A stretch of 5,515 nt of DNA, from NCBI GenBank assembly GCA_038226175.1, contig JBBRQP010000135.1, positions 1 through 5,515 of the forward strand. Reading direction: 5' to 3'. Origin of the DNA: JBBRQP01 sp038226175 (GTDB taxonomy: Bacteria > Cyanobacteriota > Cyanobacteriia > Gloeobacterales > Anthocerotibacteraceae). Below are positions 1-5,306 of this stretch, piece after piece. The notes under the pieces were generated by a model. It was not told the origin of the DNA, ran no database searches, and saw only the letters and a list, made by a program, of their open reading frames with translations. How positions within the stretch are numbered: the first letter of the stretch is position 1; each line of letters opens with the position of its first letter. A program made the translations under genes and the position numbers.

Positions 1-141
1 AAAACTAAGGGGGTGAAAAAGGGGAGAATGGGCGTGTTACCGATTGGGAACATGCGACTCGTTCGCTGCTTAGCGGCCTACTTTCGGCCCCTGCCGCTGG
101 CCTACGTCGTACTGCCCCCGCAAGCTTTCCCGCACCGTGGC
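1..141. repeat. Terminal direct repeat, left copy (circularisation overlap)
   Basis: These 141 bases are identical to the last 141 bases of the window. Exact identity at both extreme ends, with the copy cutting through the 3' end of the relaxase gene, is the signature of a circular molecule assembled as a linear contig with a k-mer overlap. 141 is also a common maximum k-mer length in metagenome assemblers. The real circle is therefore 5,374 bp and this is not a biological repeat. The closure point lies between the converging rep and mob genes, so no gene is interrupted by linearisation. Confidence 0.95.
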
Positions 142-1593
142 CAGTTGCGAGACCCCCATCTGGTTCAACGCCTCGAACCGCTGCCGGGCGTAGGTATCCC
201 CCGCCGGGCCGTGTAGTTGCCCGAATTCGGCCAAAAATTGCGCCTGCTGCGCTGGGCTTCGTTTGGCCAGGTATTGCTGCACCTGGTGGCAGTCGCCGCC
301 GTGGCGTTTGAAGATCTGGGCCAATACGTCATCCAAACTCGCCCGGTAGGCCTTCTCTTTCGCCTGCCGCTCCCGCTCGATCCCTACTTGGGCCATCTGC
401 GTCAAGAGGCTCGCCGTCGTGTAGGCAGCCCCCAGATCGCTTCCCCAAACCCGTTCCCCTTTCCCATCGCTGAACGCCGCCCCGTTACAGGGTCGATTGC
501 CGATAAGTTCGGGACGCTCCTTGTGAAAGGTCAATCTGACCCCTTTTAAGGCCAGTTCAGCCCGTAACCCCTCTGGATCGGTACACTTTCCCACGCTGGC
601 ACTGATCGTGGCTCTGAGGGCCGTTTTTCGCTCTTCCTCAATGTTCACCAATTGCCCGTGTTGATCCAGCCGGTAGCCAAGCTGTTTCAAGGCTTTTTCG
701 GCCTGACTCTGGCGGGTGTTCCCCTTTTGGGCCAACCCATCGAGCACCGGCGTTTGCAGGGCCACGAGCTGGCCACGCCGGGCCGCCGCCGCGTTGGCGT
801 TGGTTTGTTCGATCTGCTGCGCCAACTGCCCCAGGGCCTGGCCGACCTGAGTCTGGGCAAACTGCCGGGGCGTGGCCAGATCCAGCAGCCCCGGTTTGGG
901 CACCGACCGCACGAAGTAATCCGGGTCGATGGGGGCCAGTGCCTGGTGAATCACCTGAGCCTGCCCCACCGTTTCCTGCACCACGGCGTAAAACTGCTTG
1001 ACCTGGGTATGGGTCGCCCGGCTGCCGGCAATGCCCCGTTTTAAGCCCAGATCGGCCACCGCCTGGGCAAACCGGGTTTGCAGCTTGCTCAAGGTGATCC
1101 GCTCGCCACCCAACCAATCTTTGGCGCACAACCGGTGTTCGATCCGTTCCGTCTTCACCGTCCGGCCCACCTTAACGACTTTAGTTCGGATCGGGGTGAT
1201 AATGGCGTGTAGGTGGGGGCTGGTCTCGTCGTGATGAGCCATGGCATGGACCACGTTGGCCGCCCCGTACTCGTCGGCCAGAAACTGCATGGCCTTCGCC
1301 TGGAAAGCTTGCCACGTCAAATCGTCGGGGTGGTTACGGGGGAAGTGTTCGGGGCTGGCCGTGATGAACACGTCGATGGCCAGCACCGCCCCTTTCCGGG
1401 GAGTGATGCCCACTTCCTCAAACCGGGCCTGCACGTCGGCCACCGGCGACTCGCTGCCCGCCAACCGCTGGTTCAGCTCGTACCGCGCCAGCTCGGCGTT
1501 GGGCGTTTCCCGCAGCCGCTCGACGTGGCTGCCGTGACCACCCACGTTACCCATACTTTTCATCTTCGCTACTCGTAGGATTGCATACGCCAT
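70..1593 (-). CDS. mob: MobV-family (Pre/Mob) plasmid relaxase
   Basis: Predicted relaxase of 507 residues that would nick one strand at oriT, stay covalently bound to the 5' end and pilot the strand through a conjugation channel supplied by another element. The N-terminus (Ala-Tyr-Ala-Ile-Leu-Arg, then Lys-Met-Lys at 10-12) is the classic Pre/Mob opening. His23, in HVERLRE at 23-29, aligns with the catalytic His22 of pMV158 MobM. The metal-binding motif HDETSPHLH lies at 121-129, with H121, H127 and H129 as expected ligands. Residues 200-330 look helical and Gln-rich. Residues about 340-400 contain GSDLG at 384-388, a pattern I recall from C-terminal regions of Bacteroidota relaxases. The start at 1593 gives the canonical N-terminus; no Shine-Dalgarno sequence is seen, as usual in this phylum. 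The gene is clearly more GC-rich than the cargo genes. It is transcribed away from the proposed oriT and converges with rep across the circle closure. Length is normal and no frameshift is seen. Confidence 0.93.
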   Translation of the reverse strand: MAYAILRVAKMKSMGNVGGHGSHVERLRETPNAELARYELNQRLAGSESPVADVQARFEEVGITPRKGAVLAIDVFITASPEHFPRNHPDDLTWQAFQAKAMQFLADEYGAANVVHAMAHHDETSPHLHAIITPIRTKVVKVGRTVKTERIEHRLCAKDWLGGERITLSKLQTRFAQAVADLGLKRGIAGSRATHTQVKQFYAVVQETVGQAQVIHQALAPIDPDYFVRSVPKPGLLDLATPRQFAQTQVGQALGQLAQQIEQTNANAAAARRGQLVALQTPVLDGLAQKGNTRQSQAEKALKQLGYRLDQHGQLVNIEEERKTALRATISASVGKCTDPEGLRAELALKGVRLTFHKERPELIGNRPCNGAAFSDGKGERVWGSDLGAAYTTASLLTQMAQVGIERERQAKEKAYRASLDDVLAQIFKRHGGDCHQVQQYLAKRSPAQQAQFLAEFGQLHGPAGDTYARQRFEALNQMGVSQLATVRESLRGQYDVGQRQGPKVGR

Positions 1594-1603
1594 TGGCCGG
1601 GGT

Positions 1604-1619
1604 GCAGGGGTCGCCCTGC
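1604..1619 (-). promoter_or_regulatory. Small GC hairpin in the mob leader
   Basis: GCAGGG (1604-1609) and CCCTGC (1614-1619) form a 6-bp GC-only stem with a 4-nt loop, ending 11 nt before the mob start codon. In the mob mRNA it would sit over the ribosome-binding region and could lower translation of the relaxase. It could equally be part of the oriT structure. The stem is directly visible; the role is inferred. Confidence 0.35.
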
Positions 1620-1688
1620 CGAATGAAACTAGGGAATCGATGCCGTCCCCGACCGATAGGGAGGGGTAAGGTAGCGTTCACTAGTGGA

Positions 1689-1723
1689 GTGAGTCCACCT
1701 TCTATTTTAGAAGGTGGACTCAC
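1689..1723. other. Perfect 16-bp inverted repeat, candidate oriT core / mob operator
   Basis: The left arm GTGAGTCCACCTTCTA (1689-1704) and its exact reverse complement (1708-1723) flank a 3-nt TTT loop. MobV origins of transfer lie just upstream of the relaxase gene and consist of inverted repeats that extrude hairpins; this repeat is about 96 bp upstream of mob. A competing short stem, GTGGA (1684-1688) with TCCAC (1694-1698), shares its left-arm bases, reminiscent of the alternative overlapping repeats in the pMV158 oriT. The 8-bp palindrome CACTAGTG lies at 1679-1686. The right arm covers the predicted mob transcription start, so relaxase binding here could also repress mob, as MobM does on pMV158. 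The nick site cannot be placed from sequence. A bidirectional terminator is the main alternative, but its position directly under a promoter argues against that. Confidence 0.6.
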
Positions 1724-1725
1724 CG

Positions 1726-1756
1726 CAAACCTAAGCTGAAAATGCTAAGTAACAAA
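1726..1756 (-). promoter_or_regulatory. Bacteroidota-type promoter for mob
   Basis: On the minus strand TTTG (1756-1753) is followed after 19 nt by TAGGTTTG (1733-1726). This fits the Bacteroidota vegetative promoter consensus of TTTG at -33 and TAnnTTTG at -7. Transcription would start near 1718-1721, inside the right arm of the 16-bp inverted repeat, giving mob a leader of roughly 125 nt. It is the best promoter match I found in the window. Confidence 0.65.
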
Positions 1757-1995
1757 GTCAAGTTTGAATGATAGAACTAGCCAGCCTGCGCGGGGTGGTT
1801 TCTTCTTCCCTTTCATATGACACCTAAACGGATTGCACGTCGCGGGTATAAGGTACAGAGAGAGAGAACGTGCAGTGATGATCTTCCAGATAACACTGAA
1901 AGGAGATCTTGTCCTCAGCATTCACCCACAGATGTTGCGACCAACACCATTCCAAACAATGCATATGAGTCAACCGATAAAATTTTACATCTATG

Positions 1996-2011
1996 TACTC
2001 TTGTATATAAT
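1996..2011 (+). promoter_or_regulatory. Weak candidate promoter for the protease operon
   Basis: TACTCTTG (1996-2003) differs from TAnnTTTG by one base and is followed immediately by TATAAT (2006-2011). Either would give a leader of about 50-65 nt before the start at 2070. No TTTG or TTGACA-like element is present at the expected distance upstream, so the operon may need an activator or may use another start. Confidence 0.25.
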
Positions 2012-2060
2012 ATAAAAAGTTACCATACTTACCAAGGTTATAGGTTACTCACAGTTAAAC

Positions 2061-2064
2061 GAGG
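2061..2064 (+). promoter_or_regulatory. GAGG ribosome-binding-site-like motif before the protease
   Basis: GAGG lies 5 nt upstream of the ATG at 2070. Shine-Dalgarno motifs are uncommon in Bacteroidota, so this may be coincidental, but it supports 2070 as the start, as does the signal peptide that begins directly there. Confidence 0.4.
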
Positions 2065-2069
2065 CAGTC

Positions 2070-3377
2070 ATGAAAAAAATTTCAATCAAGAATAGATGGA
2101 TCAAGGCTTTGACATCTGTCTTCTGTCTCAGTTTCCTACTCAACTGTAGCAAAACTGAGACAGAACTAACTCCAAAGTTTGATGATAACAGCTTTGAAAT
2201 AAGCTTGGAACAGGCTATTGCTACAGCTAAGTCATCACCTTTGATTAAGACTAGAGGGAATACGTCAGCTAAGGTAGGGTACAAAACAGAACTCAACGCT
2301 CAGCAAGAAAAGGAAGTAGATAAAACGGTGTCAATCTCTGATGACAAAGGGAGAATACTATTTCATGTGATTAATTACAAAAATAACAAAGGTTGGACAA
2401 TTATCGCGGGTGATGAACGAATTATTCCTGTACTGGCCTATTCGGACAATGGCACCTTTAATGTTAGCCAAATACCAGGGGGGGCCTCTCACTGGTTTAA
2501 CTTCACGAAATTAGAAGCCAAAAAAATAAAAGACAGTAACCAAAAGGTTCATCCTATTATAAAAAGAATGTGGCTGAACCAAAATAGTGGTACGGGCGTC
2601 ATAGGAAATCAAGTTCTACCTCCATCTGGCCCACCTGTCTGCCCGCCAGATCCACCTAGTTATGATCTAGATGACTTCTTGAGAGACCCATCTGGAAACC
2701 GAATTGAGTTCAGTCAATCAGCAGGTTACAACAGCCAGATACCAACTCCTATAATTATGACTGGTTCTTGTGCTTGCAACAGACCACCTGCCGGTTGTGG
2801 ACCGGTAGCCGTTGCACAAATCATGACCTACTTTGGCAAGAAAGGTGTAAATAAGCCGAGTAATTTCAACTTCAATGTGATGCCCAATTCACTTGGCTCT
2901 TGGTCCTGTAACGTAGAAACGTCTGGTCAGTTGGAACTTGCCGCCCTTATAAGTAAAATTTATCGTGATTGTAATTCTTCATATGTTCCCTTCGCTTGTA
3001 ATTCGGTTACTGGTCCGGGGCAATTGGGTAATGCTTTCAACAGTGCCGGTTATACGAACACGGGTGGATGGGTTGGTGGTGACGTTTATGCTGGAGCAGG
3101 CGATCTTGCCACAGGTACTCCCGTTATGTACTGGGGATCAAAAGGCAGTATTGATTTAAAAGATGCTCACATTTGGGTTAGCTCTGGTATCCACAGGTTC
3201 TCTTACTATTCGCAACAACCCAATGGCGGTTGTGACTTATATGTATCAGACCAGCGTTACATGAATTGGGGGTGGAATGGTGCTTATAACGCTTGGTATC
3301 ACGTCTACAATCTTAATCCTGATGGTAGTGGTGCTTTCACTTCGTGGCTAGACGTTTGGAGAAATATACAACCATGA
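2070..3377 (+). CDS. Secreted lipoprotein pre-pro-peptidase of family C10 (streptopain-like)
   Basis: A 435-residue cysteine protease precursor. Residues 1-25 form a lipoprotein signal peptide (Lys-rich start, hydrophobic 12-24, lipobox Leu-Leu-Asn-Cys with Cys26), so the product is probably tethered to the cell envelope. Residues about 42-135 resemble the Spi/pro-domain of C10 zymogens, including GWTIIAGDERIIPVLAYSD at 108-126. A Pro-rich linker (184-197) leads to the catalytic domain, about 205-413. The catalytic Cys is C243 in AGCGPVAVAQIM (241-252), the His is probably H367 in DAHIWV (365-370), and N399-W400 in MNWGWNG (398-404) match the Asn-Trp of streptopain (N356-W357). All catalytic positions are present, so it should be active after removal of the pro-domain. 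Eight further cysteines (191-388 apart from C243 gives seven; with Cys26 eight in total) are unusual and may form disulfides. Substrates are unknown. It is AT-richer than mob and overlaps the next gene by ATGA. C10 genes occur on mobile elements of Bacteroides fragilis. Confidence 0.9.
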   Translation: MKKISIKNRWIKALTSVFCLSFLLNCSKTETELTPKFDDNSFEISLEQAIATAKSSPLIKTRGNTSAKVGYKTELNAQQEKEVDKTVSISDDKGRILFHVINYKNNKGWTIIAGDERIIPVLAYSDNGTFNVSQIPGGASHWFNFTKLEAKKIKDSNQKVHPIIKRMWLNQNSGTGVIGNQVLPPSGPPVCPPDPPSYDLDDFLRDPSGNRIEFSQSAGYNSQIPTPIIMTGSCACNRPPAGCGPVAVAQIMTYFGKKGVNKPSNFNFNVMPNSLGSWSCNVETSGQLELAALISKIYRDCNSSYVPFACNSVTGPGQLGNAFNSAGYTNTGGWVGGDVYAGAGDLATGTPVMYWGSKGSIDLKDAHIWVSSGIHRFSYYSQQPNGGCDLYVSDQRYMNWGWNGAYNAWYHVYNLNPDGSGAFTSWLDVWRNIQP

Positions 3378-3859
3378 AAACTACCTATTATTTCTGTACA
3401 ATCTTCGTCTCAATAACCACTATGATATCATGTAAGAAAGATGTCATTAGTGGGACGGGGCCTATGTCACAGCGTATCTCATCAATGTCATGGGTAAAGA
3501 CTGAACTACCCTCAAAACTACTAACTCCGGGCAACGTAGGATATGACGAACAATTATATCGACTTCATCTACACGTGTACACGGTAAGAAACGACAGCTT
3601 AGCAATTATTAGTCGGTTTCTTAATGAAGAAGACAACTGGGATAATAACAGTTTCACATTTCATTACGACGACAATAGCGCGCAAAGATTCGACATCGTT
3701 TACAGCGGTAGTGGCAACTCACAATCTATTAGGGAAGTTCATGTACATGCTCCGTACAAGGGTACGTATTCAGCAAGAGCGGATACATCTCTGTCGTATT
3801 ATGTACCTAGGGGGGAAATCCCTCAGAAATGGAGTAACGATGAAGCAAAGCGACCTTGA
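3374..3859 (+). CDS. Small lipoprotein of unknown function, coupled to the C10 protease
   Basis: I do not recognise a family for this 161-residue protein. The ATG at 3374 overlaps the protease stop codon (ATGA, 3374-3377), which implies translational coupling. A GTG ten codons earlier is possible, but the ATG starts exactly at a signal peptide. Residues 1-19 form a lipoprotein signal with the lipobox Met-Ile-Ser-Cys (Cys20), followed by Lys-Lys-Asp, a tail common in Bacteroidota surface lipoproteins. The mature part (about 140 residues) has alternating polar and hydrophobic runs, such as LYRLHLHVYTV at 61-71 and FDIVYSG at 106-112, that suggest a beta-rich fold. There are no cysteines after Cys20 and no catalytic motif. 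C10 proteases in Bacteroides are known to have neighbouring small staphostatin-like or Spi-like inhibitors, so a protease inhibitor or folding partner is a reasonable inference from position. It has not been shown by sequence similarity. Confidence 0.75.
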   Translation: MKTTYYFCTIFVSITTMISCKKDVISGTGPMSQRISSMSWVKTELPSKLLTPGNVGYDEQLYRLHLHVYTVRNDSLAIISRFLNEEDNWDNNSFTFHYDDNSAQRFDIVYSGSGNSQSIREVHVHAPYKGTYSARADTSLSYYVPRGEIPQKWSNDEAKRP

Positions 3860-3868
3860 TAACTGAAC

Positions 3869-3960
3869 TTAGTTATTTACTAATAACTACCTGATAATCA
3901 AGTATTTATTAGTAAATAACTAAAAACTTAGTTGTCGCACCTAGTCCGTTTTTAGTTATT
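3869..3960 (+). terminator. Two mutually exclusive hairpins after the protease operon
   Basis: Hairpin 1 has the perfect 18-bp arms TTAGTTATTTACTAATAA (3869-3886) and its reverse complement (3906-3923), with a 19-nt loop. Hairpin 2 has perfect 13-bp arms, AATAACTAAAAAC (3915-3927) and GTTTTTAGTTATT (3948-3960), with a 20-nt loop. They share 3915-3923, so only one can form at a time. Hairpin 2 is followed by a T-rich run (3961-3970), as an intrinsic terminator would be, while hairpin 1 is not. The array begins 10 nt after the small-lipoprotein stop. It most likely ends the operon; the stems are AT-rich, so a protein-binding or recombination site cannot be excluded. Confidence 0.55.
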
Positions 3961-4140
3961 GTTTGTTTTTCTCTCTCCCACTTGTTTCTTGATTCTCCTC
4001 CCAACATTGGGGGTCCTTCTCCCTTCTTACCCTGGCGTTAGCTACCCTAAAAGCCGTCTTTTTCAAGCCACTTTTTTGAACAACAAGTGTTTGTGTTTTT
4101 TCAAATACACTTGTTTAACACTTGAAGGAAAAAAATTCGG
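3961..4140. other. Pyrimidine-rich non-coding stretch upstream of the origin
   Basis: No gene is seen. The plus strand is strongly C/T-rich from about 3961 to 4035, then AT-rich. Small structures are CCCAACATTGGG (4000-4011) and a 9-bp inverted repeat AACAAGTGT (4082-4090) with ACACTTGTT (4107-4115). The sequence ACACTTG recurs at 4118-4124. The strand asymmetry and AT-rich right half, next to the DnaA box and iterons, suggest an origin-associated region, possibly where the duplex opens. This is inference; base composition and structure are what is visible. Confidence 0.4.
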
Positions 4141-4171
4141 CTGTAACTATCTGATATACAGTTAGTTACAG
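4141..4171. repeat. Inverted repeat at the left edge of the origin
   Basis: CTGTAACTA (4141-4149) and TAGTTACAG (4163-4171) are perfect 9-bp arms around a 13-nt loop. The right arm abuts the DnaA box. It is probably a structural or protein-binding element of the replication origin. The TAACTA/TAGTTA core is the same hexamer found in the hairpins at 3869-3960. Confidence 0.5.
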
Positions 4172-4180
4172 TGTGGATAA
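4172..4180 (-). promoter_or_regulatory. DnaA box
   Basis: TGTGGATAA on the plus strand is the exact reverse complement of the consensus DnaA box TTATCCACA. It ends 4 nt before the first iteron. Iteron plasmids with Rep_3 initiators commonly place a DnaA box beside the iterons so that host DnaA and Rep open the origin together. Confidence 0.75.
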
Positions 4181-4184
4181 CTCG

Positions 4185-4294
4185 AATAAAATGTGGTTTG
4201 GTCGGTAATAAAATGTGGTTTGGTCGGTGAAGCAGGGTTAATAAAATGTGGTTTGGTCGGTAAAAGGGGGTTAATAAAGTGTGGTTTGGTCGGC
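4185..4294 (+). repeat. Four 22-bp iterons of the replication origin (oriV)
   Basis: Four direct copies of a 22-bp unit start at 4185, 4207, 4240 and 4273; all contain TGTGGTTTGGTCGG. The first three copies are identical. The fourth (4273-4294) differs at unit position 7 (A to G) and at the last base (T to C). Copies 1 and 2 abut. Copies 2/3 and 3/4 are separated by 11-nt spacers (4229-4239 and 4262-4272), so the starts are 22, 33 and 33 bp apart. All are near-multiples of a helical turn, placing every Rep monomer on the same DNA face. They are the expected binding sites for the Rep_3 protein encoded 80 bp downstream and also control copy number by Rep titration and handcuffing, as known for iteron plasmids. 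Confidence 0.92.
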
Positions 4295-4297
4295 AGA

Positions 4298-4349
4298 AAA
4301 ATGGATTTTTAAAATGGACTCCATTATTTAGATACATTTTTTATATTTG
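4298..4349 (+). promoter_or_regulatory. rep promoter and operator-like palindrome
   Basis: TATATTTG (4342-4349) fits the Bacteroidota -7 box TAnnTTTG and would start transcription close to the rep ATG at 4374. No TTTG is present at -33. Instead the palindrome AATGGA-C-TCCATT (4313-4325) covers that position, and AAATGGA occurs twice directly (AAAATGGA at 4298-4305 and 4311-4318). This looks like an operator or activator site overlapping the rep promoter, plausibly for autoregulation by Rep, although it is not similar to the iterons. Confidence 0.5.
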
Positions 4350-4373
4350 CCTGTAGATCAGACCCTAACCAAT

Positions 4374-5306
4374 ATGAGTAAGCCTGTCGAAATTTGGCAA
4401 GACAATATTTTGACCACGGCCCGTTACGAGATGACAGAGGCCGAAAAGAACTTGCTGTACATGGTGGCAGCTTCTATTCGTAAGGATGATCCACCAACCA
4501 AAATGTACCAAGTATCGGTGAAAGAGATGGCCCAGGTTACAGGTCAGATCGAACTTAAATTTGAGGCTTACAAAGAGGCTACTCGAAAGCTAATGAGCCG
4601 TATTCTCGAAACAGTGCTACCCAATGGCAATCTGTTACAAGCATCTTTTGTAGCATCAGCCGAGTATAAAAAGGGGACCGGTGTAATCGAAATTGAGCTT
4701 TCCCAAAAGATTCGGCCCTTCTATGTCGATTTGAATCAAAGGTTTACCAAGGTTCAACTGGTGGCGGCTCTTTCCCTCCATTCGGCCTATGCCAAGCGGA
4801 TCTATGAGCTGCTATGCATGTACAAAAACATGCCTAACAAGACCTTCAAGCGTGATTTAGTTGATCTGAAGACTATGCTGAGCATAATAGACCCTAAAAC
4901 AGCAAAAGATAAATATCCAGTCTGGTCGCAGTTCAAGCGGGACGTATTAGAGGTGGCTGAACGCGAGATCAACCACGGCCATACTGACGTGCATTTCACC
5001 TACCAGCCCATCTACGGCGACCGCCCTGGAAGGGGCCGCAAACCCGTCGTGGAGGTCCAATTCGAGGTCTTCTACCAGGCGCAACCCGAACCCCAACCCA
5101 CGGGGGAACTGCGCGAGCGGCTCATCAAACAATTCCGCCTGCGGCCTGATCAGGCTGATACCGTGCTGGCCACCCACACCCTGGAGACCATTCAGCGCCA
5201 GTTGTACGATATCCAGGTCAAAGCCGCTGATGGCAAAGTCAAAAACCTTGGCAGTTACACGGCCAAAGTCTTCGGCTTGGATCCCACCAAAGGGACGGGC
5301 AAGTAA
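4374..5306 (+). CDS. rep: Rep_3 (RepB/initiator) family plasmid replication initiator
   Basis: A 310-residue replication initiator that binds the upstream iterons and recruits host replication proteins for theta replication. The first winged-helix domain spans about residues 8-150, with the conserved stretch SLHSAYAKRIYELLCMY at 134-150. The second spans about 155-232, with FKRDVLEVAEREIN at 187-200 followed by TDVHFTYQPI and a GRKPVVEVQFEV strand at 221-232. A tail of about 75 residues follows, ending in KVKNLGSYTAKVFG, a pattern common in Bacteroidota Rep_3 tails. I chose the ATG at 4374, giving the usual MSKPVEIWQDN-like start; a TTG at 4347 overlaps the -7 box and is unlikely. Length is normal and the gene appears intact. 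Codon use changes near residue 210: the 3' third is much more GC-rich than the 5' part, suggesting a recombinant gene. It converges with mob. Confidence 0.93.
   Translation: MSKPVEIWQDNILTTARYEMTEAEKNLLYMVAASIRKDDPPTKMYQVSVKEMAQVTGQIELKFEAYKEATRKLMSRILETVLPNGNLLQASFVASAEYKKGTGVIEIELSQKIRPFYVDLNQRFTKVQLVAALSLHSAYAKRIYELLCMYKNMPNKTFKRDLVDLKTMLSIIDPKTAKDKYPVWSQFKRDVLEVAEREINHGHTDVHFTYQPIYGDRPGRGRKPVVEVQFEVFYQAQPEPQPTGELRERLIKQFRLRPDQADTVLATHTLETIQRQLYDIQVKAADGKVKNLGSYTAKVFGLDPTKGTGK

Larger units (their letters stand above)
1757..2069. other. Non-coding spacer between oriT and the protease operon
   Basis: About 310 bp without a convincing gene. It holds a 7-bp inverted repeat, TGCACGT at 1834-1840 and ACGTGCA at 1868-1874, spaced by 27 nt, with an AG dinucleotide run at about 1856-1867 between the arms. 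The final 100 bp are AT-rich and must carry the promoter and leader of the protease operon. Candidate elements are TACTCTTG (1996-2003, one mismatch to TAnnTTTG) and TATAAT (2006-2011, sigma70-like); neither has a good upstream partner. Open frames here have no recognisable similarity and one runs into the protease start, so they are treated as chance. The GC-rich to AT-rich change occurs in this spacer, suggesting a junction between backbone and acquired cargo. Confidence 0.45.

Noticed and set aside
1..141. Long terminal repeats or flanking insertion-sequence copies
   Set aside because: The repeats are exactly at both window ends, cut through the relaxase gene and contain no transposase; contig overlap of a circle explains them.
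638..1129. 163-codon minus-strand frame inside mob
   Set aside because: It lies entirely within the relaxase gene in another frame; long shadow frames are expected in GC-rich coding DNA.
1817..2095. 92-codon open frame upstream of and overlapping the protease start
   Set aside because: Its residues resemble no family I know, composition is erratic, and it overlaps the signal-peptide codons of the well-supported protease.
3374..3859. Naming the small lipoprotein a staphostatin
   Set aside because: Only its position and a Gly-Thr pair support this; no family-level similarity can be seen by eye, so it is kept as a hypothesis.
3869..3923. XerCD/dif-like recombination site
   Set aside because: The arms are longer and the 19-nt centre larger than a dif site (11-bp arms, about 6-bp centre), and no recombinase gene is present; an operon-end hairpin is simpler.
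3959..4165. 68-codon frame in the pyrimidine-rich stretch
   Set aside because: Low-complexity hydrophobic translation of a C/T-rich tract, overlapping the origin repeats; no signal of coding selection.
4185..4294. CRISPR-like direct repeats
   Set aside because: Only four 22-bp units, two of them abutting and the others separated by 11 nt, next to a DnaA box and a Rep_3 gene: iterons, not a CRISPR array.
4101..4337. 78-codon minus-strand frame with a repeating Arg-Pro-Asn-His peptide
   Set aside because: The peptide repeat is simply the iteron array translated on the opposite strand.
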